From the NCBI RefSeq assembly GCF_000184745.1, contig NC_014931.1:806001-870000 (forward strand): a stretch of 64,000 nucleotides of DNA. The letters are read 5' to 3'. Positions 8,368-17,024 of the stretch are shown here, one piece after another. The DNA is from Variovorax paradoxus EPS. Lineage in GTDB: Bacteria > Pseudomonadota > Gammaproteobacteria > Burkholderiales > Burkholderiaceae_C. Position numbers and translations under genes: made by a program. The notes below the pieces were generated by a model. That model was not told the DNA's origin. It saw nothing but the letters and a program-made list of their open reading frames with translations, and did no database searches. Each line of letters starts with the position of its first letter. The stretch's first letter is position 1.

Positions 8368-8952
8368 ATGAGCATTCGATCCAATGTAGTTCTCGCCGTT
8401 GCGGCGGTCGCGGCCTCGGTCGCCGTTCTCACTTTTGCCGCGCCGCCCCCGGGTGGCGACGTTCCCGCGGGCGCCGCGCAGCAGGCGCCCGAATTCCAGA
8501 ACATCGACAAGTGGCTCAACTCCGAGCCGCTGAAGCTGCAGGACCTGCGCGGCAAGGTCGTGCTCGTCGACTTCTGGACCTACACCTGCATCAACTGCCT
8601 CAACCACCTGCCGTACGTCAAGGACTGGAACGCGAAGTACAAGGACAAGGGCCTCGTCGTCGTGGGCGTGCACACGCCCGAGTTCGCCTACGAGAAGTCG
8701 ACCAAGAACGTGCAGGACGCGATCAAGCGCCTGCAGATCCAGCACGCCGTGGCGCAGGACAACAGCTACGGCACCTGGAAGGCCTTCAACAACCAGTACT
8801 GGCCCGCGGTCTACCTGATCGACAAGCAGGGAAAGATCGTCTATTCGCACTTCGGCGAAGGCAGCTACGGCACGACGGAGAAAAAGATCCAGGCGCTGCT
8901 GGCCGAGCCGTCGCCGGTGGCTGGTGGTGCTGCTGCTGCCACCGGAGGCTGA
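8368..8952 (+). CDS. TlpA/DipZ-type thioredoxin-like protein, exported
   Basis: A 194-residue redox protein with an N-terminal membrane anchor or signal (about residues 8-25) and a thioredoxin-like fold. The active site is WTYTCINCLNHLPYVKDW, a Cys-x-x-Cys (CINC) instead of the usual CGPC, and NQYWPAVYLID carries the cis-Pro. The closest relative visible here is the central domain of the DipZ fusion at 12161-13969, which has the same CINC site. It probably reduces periplasmic thiols or peroxidised proteins. Start at 8368 chosen by homology and signal; the frame is open upstream through the repeat. Confidence 0.88.
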   Translation: MSIRSNVVLAVAAVAASVAVLTFAAPPPGGDVPAGAAQQAPEFQNIDKWLNSEPLKLQDLRGKVVLVDFWTYTCINCLNHLPYVKDWNAKYKDKGLVVVGVHTPEFAYEKSTKNVQDAIKRLQIQHAVAQDNSYGTWKAFNNQYWPAVYLIDKQGKIVYSHFGEGSYGTTEKKIQALLAEPSPVAGGAAAATGG

Positions 8953-9039
8953 GATGAAGAAGCTCTGGTTCGCGCTCCTCTTCTTCGCGGGCGGCTTCGC
9001 ACACGAAGTGCGGAACCCGGTGAGTTGCCAATGCATCAC

Positions 9040-9090
9040 GGCCCGCGAGTCGGCGGGCCCTCGGAAACGCGCCCATTCATGAAAGGGCGC
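9040..9090. terminator. Two hairpins between convergent genes
   Basis: GGCCCGC (9040-9046) pairs with GCGGGCC (9053-9059), and GCGCCC (9069-9074) pairs with GGGCGC (9085-9090). They lie between the TlpA-like gene and the convergent response-regulator gene. There is no strong T-run, so they are only likely bidirectional terminators. Confidence 0.5.
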
Positions 9091-9107
9091 AGGGCGAGGG
9101 GCGGCGC

Positions 9108-9851
9108 TCAGTCGTCCCGCGCTTCGACCGCCGAGGCGAAGACATAGCCTTCGCTGCGCACCGTCTTGATGTAGCGCGGCTCGCGCGCATCGTCGCGCAG
9201 CCGCTGGCGCAGGCGGCTCACCAGCAGATCGATCGAGCGCTCGAAGAGCTCCGCCTCGCGGCCCTGCGTGAGGCTGAGCAACTGGTCGCGGCTCAGCACC
9301 TTCTGCGGATGGTCGAGAAACACGCGCAGCAGGCGGTACTCGGCGCCGCTCAGCGCCACCATCGTGCCGCTGTCGTCCAGCAGGTGGCGCGCCACCGTGT
9401 CCACATGCCAGTCGCCGAAGGCCAGCTTCTGCGACGGCTCCACTGCGCCCATGTTCGGCGGCAGCATGCGCGTGCGCCGCATCACCGAGCGGATGCGCGC
9501 GAGCAGCTCGCGCGCCGAGAAAGGCTTGGCCAGGTAATCGTCGGCGCCCATCTCCAGGCCCAGGATGCGGTCGGCCTCTTCGCTGCGCGCGGTGAGCATC
9601 AGGATCGGCGTGGCCTTGTACTTGCCGGTGCGCAGGTCCCGGCACAGCGTGAGCCCGTCTTCGCCCGGCAGCATCAGGTCCAGGATGATGAGGTCGAAAG
9701 GCCCCGACTCCTCCAGCGCCGCGCGCATGTGCCGGCCGGTGGGCACCGCCACCACGCGCAGACCGTTCTTGACCAGGTAGGTCGTGAGCAGTTCGCGGAT
9801 TTCCCGGTCGTCGTCGACGATGAGGATGTGGTCGGAGGTCTTTGGGGTCAT
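9108..9851 (-). CDS. OmpR-family two-component response regulator
   Basis: A 247-residue regulator. The receiver domain covers residues 7-120, with the acidic pocket (LIVDDDREIRE), phospho-acceptor Asp in LIILDLMLPGEDG and the Lys in DDYLAKPFSARE. A winged-helix OmpR/PhoB DNA-binding domain covers about 145-240 (ALSGAEYRLLRVFLDHPQKV, RYIKTVRSEGYVF). The start ATG at 9851 fits the family; a longer open frame upstream has no homology. The histidine kinase at 10661-12025, beyond ohr, is the likely partner, with the two genes diverging around ohr. Confidence 0.93.
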   Translation of the reverse strand: MTPKTSDHILIVDDDREIRELLTTYLVKNGLRVVAVPTGRHMRAALEESGPFDLIILDLMLPGEDGLTLCRDLRTGKYKATPILMLTARSEEADRILGLEMGADDYLAKPFSARELLARIRSVMRRTRMLPPNMGAVEPSQKLAFGDWHVDTVARHLLDDSGTMVALSGAEYRLLRVFLDHPQKVLSRDQLLSLTQGREAELFERSIDLLVSRLRQRLRDDAREPRYIKTVRSEGYVFASAVEARDD

Positions 9852-10003
9852 GGCTGTGGGTGAGGTGTGAAGTGCGCCGCAGCCGGAATGTATCCCGCAG
9901 GGGCTTCGCTGCAAGCGGGTTTGTATTCGCAAGTATCTGGCGGCGCGGGCGCGACAGTTTGTTTCGCGTCGCACCAGGCCTCGGGCCGCCACTGCTTGCT
10001 TCG

Positions 10004-10088
10004 GTGAAACGTAGTGTGTGGATTTCCAGCGCGGATACAGAGGCATACGCAAGGTGATCCCAGGGGGCGGGGACGGCCCAACAATCCG
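10004..10088 (+). repeat. 85-bp element, copy B (upstream of ohr)
   Basis: Second copy of the element at 8233-8317: GTGAAACGTAGTGTGT at 10004-10019, ACAGAGGCATACGCAA at 10037-10052 and ACAATCCG at 10081-10088, with the same internal spacing. It ends 34 bp before the ohr start. On the complementary strand one frame keeps AYASVSAL and TLRFT in both copies, with several differences falling at third codon positions. Confidence 0.8.
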
Positions 10089-10122
10089 GTCCGTTCCCAA
10101 CAAACCCTTCCAAGGAAACACC

Positions 10123-10539
<417 letters not shown>

Positions 10540-10660
10540 CGCCGAGACCTGACGCATGACAGGGCCGAACGGGTAATGTTCCATGTCGCTTCTTGCTGCT
10601 GAACACACTGCGATACATGCGATGGGCTTTCGGGCGAGGCCCGGGTCTATAAACGAGCCC

Positions 10661-12025
10661 ATGTCCACCCCACCCGCCAGCCCCGCCGTCGTGAATCCTC
10701 CTGCAAGCACCGCCGGTGGCTTGCGCCGGCTGGTGCCGCGGTCGCTCTTCTCCCGCGTGACGCTGATCATCGTGGTGGGCCTGGCGATCGCCCAGTTGCT
10801 CACCTTCGCCGCCATCCGCTACGAGCGCGACATGGCGATGCGCGAGCTGATGATGATCGGCATCGAGCGCGACATCGCCAGCTCGGTCGCCATCCTCGAC
10901 CGCCTGCCCGCCGCCGAACGCCCCGCCTGGCTCGAGAAGCTGGAGCGGCGCAACTACCGCTTCGTGCTGGGCGGCATGGCCGAAGGCGTGGCGCCCCAGT
11001 CGCTGCTGTCGCAGCAGTTCGCCACCGCCATCGTCGAGGCGATGCGGCCGTTCGAGATCGTCAAGGTCGGGCAGGTGGCCCGTCCGCCCGAGGGCCTGCA
11101 GATCCAGGTGCGGCTGCACGATGGCTCTTCTGTCGTGGTGCACGCCATGCGCGTGGGCATGCCGGTGTCGAGCTGGGTGATGTGGGTGCTCGTGATCCAG
11201 TTGCTGGTGCTGGCCGTCTGCGCCTGGTTCGCGGTGCGGCTGGTCACGCGGCCGCTGGCCGAGCTGGCCGCCGCGGCCGACGACCTGGGCCCCGACCTCA
11301 AGGCACAGAAGCTCGCGGAAGAAGGCCCCACCGAAGTGGCGCACGCCGCGCGCGCCTTCAATGCGATGCAGCAGCGCATCGGCGGCTACATGTCCGAACG
11401 CGTGGAGATCCTGGCCGCCATCTCGCACGACCTGCAGACACCGATCACGCGGATGCGGCTTCGCACCGAGATGATGGACGACGAGCACGACCGCACCAAG
11501 TTTCGCCAGGACCTGGACGCGATGAATTCGCTGGTGCGCGAAGGCGTGACCTATGCGCGCACCCTGCACGGTGCCACCGAGCCGCCGCTGCGCATGGATG
11601 CCGACGCGCTGCTCGAAAGCATGCTGGCCGACTACGAGGACGCCGGCAAGACGGTGCACCTCGAAGGCAAGGCGGGCACGCCGATCGTCGGCCGCCCGAA
11701 CGCGATGCGCCGTATCGTCATGAACCTGATCGACAACGCGCTGATCTTCGGCAGCGATGTGCGGGTGCGCGTGCAACCCGGTGATGGGCAACTGGCCATC
11801 GCCGTCGTCGACAACGGCCCCGGCATTCCACCCGACGAACTCGATGCGGTGCTCAAGCCCTTCTACCGCGTCGAGAGCTCGCGCAATCGCAGCACCGGCG
11901 GCACCGGCCTCGGCCTTGCCATCGCGCACCAGTTGGCGATGGCGATGGGCGCCGAACTCAAGCTGCAGAACCGCCCCGAAGGCGGACTGGAGGCACGCCT
12001 GACCATGCCCACGCGAATCGCCTAG
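10661..12025 (+). CDS. EnvZ-type sensor histidine kinase
   Basis: A 454-residue membrane kinase. One membrane helix lies at about residues 33-53 (VTLIIVVGLAIAQLLTF), followed by a periplasmic loop of about 110 residues, a second helix (WVMWVLVIQLLVLAVCAWF) and a HAMP region. The phospho-acceptor His is in AAISHDLQTPITRMRLR. The ATP-binding domain has MNLIDNALIFG (N box), VDNGPGIPPDE (G1) and GGTGLGLAIAH (G2). It probably phosphorylates the OmpR-type regulator at 9108-9851. The start could also be the in-frame ATG at 10583. Confidence 0.9.
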   Translation: MSTPPASPAVVNPPASTAGGLRRLVPRSLFSRVTLIIVVGLAIAQLLTFAAIRYERDMAMRELMMIGIERDIASSVAILDRLPAAERPAWLEKLERRNYRFVLGGMAEGVAPQSLLSQQFATAIVEAMRPFEIVKVGQVARPPEGLQIQVRLHDGSSVVVHAMRVGMPVSSWVMWVLVIQLLVLAVCAWFAVRLVTRPLAELAAAADDLGPDLKAQKLAEEGPTEVAHAARAFNAMQQRIGGYMSERVEILAAISHDLQTPITRMRLRTEMMDDEHDRTKFRQDLDAMNSLVREGVTYARTLHGATEPPLRMDADALLESMLADYEDAGKTVHLEGKAGTPIVGRPNAMRRIVMNLIDNALIFGSDVRVRVQPGDGQLAIAVVDNGPGIPPDELDAVLKPFYRVESSRNRSTGGTGLGLAIAHQLAMAMGAELKLQNRPEGGLEARLTMPTRIA

Positions 12026-12160
12026 AGGAAAGCGGGCCGCGCACGCCGCAGCCGTTTCCTCTTCACCTGTTTCCTGCAACCCGCGGCTCGTGCGTCGAGA
12101 CCGAGAAGACCCCGCACGCCCCGAGGGCGCGCACCGACCGCTACAAACGAGACCCGAACC

Positions 12161-13969
12161 ATGCTGCTGCTCCTTCTCATTGCCTACCTGGGCGGGGTGC
12201 TCACCATCCTGAGCCCCTGCATCCTGCCGGTGCTGCCCTTCGTGTTCGCACGCGCCGACCGCCCGTTCCGCTCGCATGGCCTGCCGATGCTGCTGGGCAT
12301 GGCGGTGGCCTTCGCCGCCATCGCCACGTTGGCGGCAGTGGGTGGCGGCTGGGTGGTCACGGTCAACGAATACGGGCGCTACGCGGCGATCGCAATGCTC
12401 GCGCTCTTCGGCGTGACGCTGCTGTTCCCGAGCGTGGCCGACCGTATGAGCCGGCCGCTGGTCGCGCTGGGCATTCGCCTGGCGCAAGCGCAACCCGACG
12501 GTCCGAATGCCAAGGCCTCGGTGTTCTCGCCGCTGCTGCTGGGCGTCGGCACGGGTCTGCTCTGGGCTCCGTGCGCGGGTCCGATCCTCGGGCTCATCCT
12601 GACGGGCGCTGCGCTCAACGGCGCAAGCGTCGGCACCACCGTGCTGCTGTTCGCGTACGCCGCCGGCGCGTGCACCTCGCTGGCTGCGGCGCTGCTGTTC
12701 GGCGGACGCTTGTTCGCAGTCATGAAGCGGTCGCTGCACACCGGCGAGTGGGTGCGTCGCGTGGCCGGCGTTGCCGTGCTGGTGGGCGTTGGCGCGATCG
12801 CGCTGGGGCTCGACACCGGCGTGCTCAGCCAGCTCTCGGTGGGCACCACCTCGGCACTCGAGAAAGCGCTCGTGGAGAAGATCGACATGCCGAAGCCGCA
12901 ACCGCAATCCACGCCCTTGGTCGAATCTTCCCCGCAGCAACAAGACACCGGCCTCGTGAAGACAGCCGCCGTGCTCCCCGAACCGGCACCCGTGCACAAG
13001 CTCGGCATAGAGGGGCAGTTCCCTTCGCTTGCCGGTGCGACCGAATGGATCAACTCGCCACCGCTGACCCCCGAGTCCCTGCGCGGGAAAGTCGTGCTGG
13101 TCGACTTCTGGACCTACTCGTGCATCAACTGCCTGCGCACGCTGCCCTACGTTCGTGCCTGGGCCGAGAAGTACAAGGACGCGGGGCTCGTCGTCCTCGG
13201 CGTGCACTCGCCGGAGTTCGCGTTCGAGAAGCGATCGGCCAACGTGCGCAAGGCGACGAAGGACCTCGGCATCGAGTTCCCGGTGGCGCTGGACAACGAC
13301 TTCAAGATCTGGCGCGGCTTCGACAACCAGGCCTGGCCCGCGTTCTATTTCATCGATGCAGAGGGCCGCATCCGCCATCACCAGTTCGGCGAGAACCGCT
13401 ACGACAAGGCCGAGCAGATCCTCCAGCAGTTGCTCGCCGAAGCGGGGCAACGCAACCTGCCGGCTGGCGTGGTCGCACCGAAGGGCGAGGGCACGCAGGC
13501 CGCGCCGGGCGACGAACTCGCGATGTCGGGCGAGACCTATGTGGGCGCCGAGCGTGCGCAAGGCTTCGCATCGCCCGGTGGTCTGGTGAACGGCCGTGCG
13601 CATGTCTATCAAAGCCCTGCGATGCTGCGCACGAACCAGTGGGCACTGGCGGGCGAGTGGACCGTGGAGTCCGAGCGCGCCGTGTCGAACCAGCCGAACG
13701 GCCGCATTGCCTACCGCTTCCAGGCGCGTGATCTGCACCTTGTGCTCGGCCCCATGGCGGATGGCAAGCCGGTGCGCTTCCGCGTTCTCATCGACGGCAA
13801 GGCGCCGCTCGCGGACCACGGCGCGGACACCGACGCGCAAGGCTACGGGACCATCGAGGCGCAGAAGCTCTACCAGCTCGTTCGCCAGACGAAGAGCGGG
13901 AAGGACCGGTTGTTCGAGATCGAATTCCTCGACGGCGGGGCGCAGGCTTACGCGTTCACGTTCGGCTGA
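12161..13969 (+). CDS. dipZ: DipZ-type fusion: CcdA membrane domain, thioredoxin-like domain, C-terminal beta domain
   Basis: A 602-residue protein that should move electrons from cytoplasmic thioredoxin to the periplasm. The CcdA-like part covers about residues 1-235, with membrane helices and the redox Cys pair in ILSPCILPVLPF and LWAPCAGPILG. A thioredoxin-like domain at about 285-435 has the active site WTYSCINCLRTLPYV. The C-terminal ~150 residues (GETYVGAERAQGFASPGG onward) resemble the DipZ carbohydrate-binding-like domain. It repeats the CINC signature of the small protein at 8368, so the two may act in one pathway. Confidence 0.92.
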   Translation: MLLLLLIAYLGGVLTILSPCILPVLPFVFARADRPFRSHGLPMLLGMAVAFAAIATLAAVGGGWVVTVNEYGRYAAIAMLALFGVTLLFPSVADRMSRPLVALGIRLAQAQPDGPNAKASVFSPLLLGVGTGLLWAPCAGPILGLILTGAALNGASVGTTVLLFAYAAGACTSLAAALLFGGRLFAVMKRSLHTGEWVRRVAGVAVLVGVGAIALGLDTGVLSQLSVGTTSALEKALVEKIDMPKPQPQSTPLVESSPQQQDTGLVKTAAVLPEPAPVHKLGIEGQFPSLAGATEWINSPPLTPESLRGKVVLVDFWTYSCINCLRTLPYVRAWAEKYKDAGLVVLGVHSPEFAFEKRSANVRKATKDLGIEFPVALDNDFKIWRGFDNQAWPAFYFIDAEGRIRHHQFGENRYDKAEQILQQLLAEAGQRNLPAGVVAPKGEGTQAAPGDELAMSGETYVGAERAQGFASPGGLVNGRAHVYQSPAMLRTNQWALAGEWTVESERAVSNQPNGRIAYRFQARDLHLVLGPMADGKPVRFRVLIDGKAPLADHGADTDAQGYGTIEAQKLYQLVRQTKSGKDRLFEIEFLDGGAQAYAFTFG

Positions 13970-14002
13970 AGGAAGTCATTCAGGGCGGCGATCGCGCCGA
14001 CG

Positions 14003-14213
14003 GGGTACCTTGCTCCGCGAATGTCCCCCGGCCTGCGGCCTCCTCCTTGATTTCGCTGCGCAAGGCACCCCATCGGCACGTTCGTTTTCAGAGCCGTCGT
14101 TGATCAGCGATACACCCGCGGCGCGCGCGAGTGCGCAGGGCATCGGGTGCTCCCCGCAGCGAAATCAAGGAGGAGGGCGAAGCCCGGGGGACATTCGCGG
14201 AGGGGAGTACCCG
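14003..14213. repeat. Large intergenic inverted repeat
   Basis: The left arm (about 14003-14072) and right arm (about 14144-14213) are near-complementary over roughly 65 bp: TTGATTTCGCTGCG on the left is answered by CGCAGCGAAATCAA on the right, and ATGTCCCCCGG by CCGGGGGACAT. The loop is about 70 bp. It fills the gap between dipZ and the convergent LuxR-type gene. No transposase is present. I associate this sequence with a dispersed Variovorax intergenic repeat (memory only). Confidence 0.75.
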
Positions 14214-14249
14214 GTGGCCTGTGCACCCACCCCGAACAGCAGCTTGCGT

Positions 14250-15698
14250 TCAGAGCAACCCGAGCGTCAACGCCTTCAAGGTAGCCGCAGCCCGCGTCGT
14301 GCATTCGAGCTTGCGAAAAATGTTCTCCAGATGCGCCCGCACGGTGCTCGGGCTGATGCCCAACACGCGCGCCGCTTCCTTGTTGCTGTCACCCAGGCTG
14401 ATGCGCCCCAGCACTTCGATCTCGCGACTGGAGAGAAGGGCGGCCGCTTCGTTCGATGGCGCGATGGCAGTTTCGGTCTGTGGGTGCCCCGTCAGTACAG
14501 CAACAGCCGCCGCATCGAGCCGCCCAAGTTCCGCCTCGCGTTTCAGCGCCGCGATCGCATCGGCTTCATCGAGCGCAGCCTGCCCCGGACGGCTGGTGCG
14601 CAACAACACCCAATGCGCCGCCACCGCCAACACACGGCCCGCCACATCGATGGCCGGCCCCTTGATACCGCGGAAAAAACCCGAGCCGTCGAGGCGCTCG
14701 TCCACGAACGAGGCGATCTCCGCTTCGGTTCGCAGCGTGCCGATGCGGCGCGCCGCGCGGTCCGTCCAGTAGGGCACGAGGCGCAGGCGTTCCTTGTCGG
14801 CTTCACTCTGCACACCCGGCGAATCCCATACCGCGTTCGGCACCGACGCGCGGCCGATGCCGTGGATGAGGGCCGCGCGCCGCACCTGCCCCTGCTCGAC
14901 ATCGCCCAGCCCCACGCCGGCAGCACACGCGAATGCGGCATCGGCCACGCGGCGCGAGAAGCCGGTCATCCATGGCAGCTTGAGGTCGATCACGTCGGCG
15001 ATCAGTTCGAGCGATGTGGTCGTCTCGCGCAGTGCATTGGAGGGCGACTGCATGTCGGCCGCCGCACCTTGCTCCAGCGCATGCAGCCAGTCGACTGCGT
15101 GCTGTTGCACCGCATCGACCACGAAGGCCGGATAGCGCGCATCGGCGCGGTCGGCGATGTAGCGCAAGGCATTGCTCAGGCCATGCACGCGCGAGAAGAT
15201 TTCAAGGTCGCCCGCGACCGAGACGATGAACACCTCTTCGGGAATCTGCGAGGCGCGCAGCCCGTGCGGCTTGCCCTGCCCGTCGAAGGTCTCGAACATG
15301 TGGCGCAGCGTGCGCTCGACCCCCGGCGGCATGCCCAGCGTGCGTGCGATGTCGCCGGACACCTCGCAATGGATCTCCGCCATCGGACCGACGGAGGCCG
15401 CGAGCTCGGCCGCGGCGCTCGCCGATGCGTTCGAGAGCATCGCGCGGCGCCCGCCGACGTCGTCGCCCATCAGGTCGGAGAACTCGGGCGCATTCGCGGT
15501 GCAGCCGGACCATCGCAAGAGCGACGCGCAGGCCGCATGGCCTTGCACCGTGGCATCGCGGCCGAGGGCGGCGGCGAGTTGCGAGGCGATCCACGCGGTG
15601 CGCGCGGAATGGTCGATGGGTTGCCCCATGCTCAGGTCGCCGACGAATGCAAGGGCCTTGATGGCGTCGAAGACCGGGATATGGGGCGCAGGCTGCAC
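14250..15698 (-). CDS. HD-domain (degenerate HD-GYP-like) LuxR-type regulator
   Basis: A 482-residue protein. The N-terminal and middle parts resemble an HD-GYP phosphodiesterase (AALIHGIGRASVPNAVW and ERLDGSGFFRGIKG), but catalytic residues are altered: the HD pair reads HG, and the HHE motif reads VDE. The C-terminal ~65 residues are a LuxR helix-turn-helix (LSSREIEVLGRISLGDSNKE, ISPSTVRAHLENIF). It is therefore probably a DNA-binding regulator whose HD domain senses a ligand rather than cleaving one. It lies 60 bp downstream of the alpha/beta hydrolase on the same strand and is probably cotranscribed with it. Confidence 0.85.
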   Translation of the reverse strand: MQPAPHIPVFDAIKALAFVGDLSMGQPIDHSARTAWIASQLAAALGRDATVQGHAACASLLRWSGCTANAPEFSDLMGDDVGGRRAMLSNASASAAAELAASVGPMAEIHCEVSGDIARTLGMPPGVERTLRHMFETFDGQGKPHGLRASQIPEEVFIVSVAGDLEIFSRVHGLSNALRYIADRADARYPAFVVDAVQQHAVDWLHALEQGAAADMQSPSNALRETTTSLELIADVIDLKLPWMTGFSRRVADAAFACAAGVGLGDVEQGQVRRAALIHGIGRASVPNAVWDSPGVQSEADKERLRLVPYWTDRAARRIGTLRTEAEIASFVDERLDGSGFFRGIKGPAIDVAGRVLAVAAHWVLLRTSRPGQAALDEADAIAALKREAELGRLDAAAVAVLTGHPQTETAIAPSNEAAALLSSREIEVLGRISLGDSNKEAARVLGISPSTVRAHLENIFRKLECTTRAAATLKALTLGLL

Positions 15699-15758
15699 GG
15701 GAGAAATCGAAGAAAAAAGTAAGAAAACGCGCCGGCCTGGGCCAGCGCGCCGGGCACC

Positions 15759-16523
15759 TTACTTGGATTGGTTCACGGCGTCCAGAATCACCTGCGCCAC
15801 CTTGGCCGGCTGCGATTGCTGCGGCACGTGGCTGCTGTTCACCGTGGTGACGGTCGCGCCGATCTTCTTGGCCATGTCGCGTTGCAGCGCGGGCTGGATC
15901 ATGTGGTCCGAATTCGCGACCAGGAACCACGAGGGCTTGGTCTTCCAGGCGGCCACCGTCAGCTTCTGCTCGAACGACTTGCCCTGGATCGGCCCCTGCG
16001 TCGCGGTCATCACCGAGGTGGCGGCGGCGGGAAGGTCCTGTGCGAAGTGCTTGGACATGCCTTCCTTCGTGAGCGACAGGAAGCCGCTCGCATCGGCCTT
16101 GATGTGCGCGAAGCCGGGCGCGGCCGGGTAGTCCTTGCCGAGCTCGGCCGAGGTCTGGCCCGCATCGGGTGCGAAGGCCGCGATGTAGACCAGCGACGAC
16201 ACCTTGTCGTTCGCGCCGGCCTCGGTGATGACCGAGCCGCCCCACGAGTGGCCGACCAGCACGACCTTGCCGGGCTGCGCATCGATGGCGCGCTTGGCAG
16301 CGGCCACGTCGTCGTCGAGCGAAGTGAGCGGGTTCTGCACCGCCACCACGTTCACGCCCTTGGCCTGCAGCAGCGGAATGACCTTGGCCCAGTCGGAGCC
16401 GTCGGCGAATGCACCGTGGACGATGACCACGCTGGGCTTGTCGGCGGCGATGGCGCCGGTGGCGAAGGAGAGGCCGATGGCGAGGGCGGCGGCGGCGAGC
16501 TTGAAGCGTTGAGCGGTTTTCAT
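15759..16523 (-). CDS. Exported alpha/beta hydrolase
   Basis: A 254-residue hydrolase with a signal peptide ending ...ATGAIAA. The oxyanion-hole motif is VIVHGAFADGSDW and the nucleophile elbow is LVGHSWGG, with Ser as nucleophile. The acid is probably the Asp in VANSDHMI, and the His is in VNSSHVPQQSQP near the C-terminus. It belongs to the esterase/haloperoxidase-like group; the substrate is unknown. It is followed by the LuxR-type regulator gene and is divergent from dctA. A small dyad (GGAC-GAAT-GTCC, 16602-16613) upstream could be the regulator's site. Confidence 0.88.
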   Translation of the reverse strand: MKTAQRFKLAAAALAIGLSFATGAIAADKPSVVIVHGAFADGSDWAKVIPLLQAKGVNVVAVQNPLTSLDDDVAAAKRAIDAQPGKVVLVGHSWGGSVITEAGANDKVSSLVYIAAFAPDAGQTSAELGKDYPAAPGFAHIKADASGFLSLTKEGMSKHFAQDLPAAATSVMTATQGPIQGKSFEQKLTVAAWKTKPSWFLVANSDHMIQPALQRDMAKKIGATVTTVNSSHVPQQSQPAKVAQVILDAVNQSK

Positions 16524-16663
16524 GAGGGTCCTGAAGAGAAGGTTGGAAGCAGTGGTGAAGGGGAGCCCGTACTGTCGTCGCGCGGGGTTTTGAACGCCAT
16601 TGGACGAATGTCCTACTGGCGCCGGCCGGGCCCTTGTCACTCAGGGTTTGCCCTTGGTTCCGG

Positions 16664-16703
16664 GTCCGGTGGTTCGGACGGACATCCGGCTGCGTATCCG
16701 GAT
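16664..16703. promoter_or_regulatory. Candidate DctD upstream activator sites
   Basis: GTCCG-N6-CGGAC (16664-16679) is a perfect dyad. It is followed by ATCCGG (16684-16689) and the palindrome ATCCGGAT (16696-16703). The cluster lies about 85-120 bp upstream of the sigma-54 promoter of dctA, the usual place for enhancer-binding-protein sites. Confidence 0.5.
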
Positions 16704-16785
16704 TCTCGGCAGGCCGAAGGGTCAAGGGCGGCGCCGATCCTCATGAAATCAACGGCTTAGCGCGCTTCGGACGGCGGCTTGCGCA

Positions 16786-16801
16786 TGGCATATCGATTGC
16801 T
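16786..16801 (+). promoter_or_regulatory. Sigma-54 promoter for dctA
   Basis: TGGCATATCGATTGCT matches the -24/-12 consensus TGGCAC-N5-TTGCW in all but one base, with the correct 10-base gap between the GG and GC cores. The predicted transcript start is near 16812, giving a 5' leader of about 210 bases before the GTG of dctA. The rest of the 501-bp gap (16524-17024) shows no convincing gene. Confidence 0.75.
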
Positions 16802-17024
16802 GGGTTCACGGGAGCGGCCGCGCGACCCGATGAGGTGCCGGCCATGACACAGGAGACAAACCCACAGCCCCAGGCGACCTTGAGCCTGCGGCGACCGTCA
16901 GGCGGACCGATGCGTTCGTGCTGCCGGGCCGCACTGCGGCAGCCAGCGTTTGCATCCCCCGTCGATCGTTCTGCAGGTGCCCGGCCGCGTGCCGCCGGTG
17001 CCAGAAATTTTCTAGGAGATACCC

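Noticed and set aside
8954..9082. A 42-codon frame just after the TlpA-like gene (hydrophobic start)
   Set aside because: It ends in the terminator-like hairpins and its second half is read through them. There is no ribosome site separate from the preceding gene's end, so support is too weak.
14003..14213. Terminal inverted repeats of an insertion sequence
   Set aside because: Only 70 bp separate the arms and no transposase or target-site duplication is visible.
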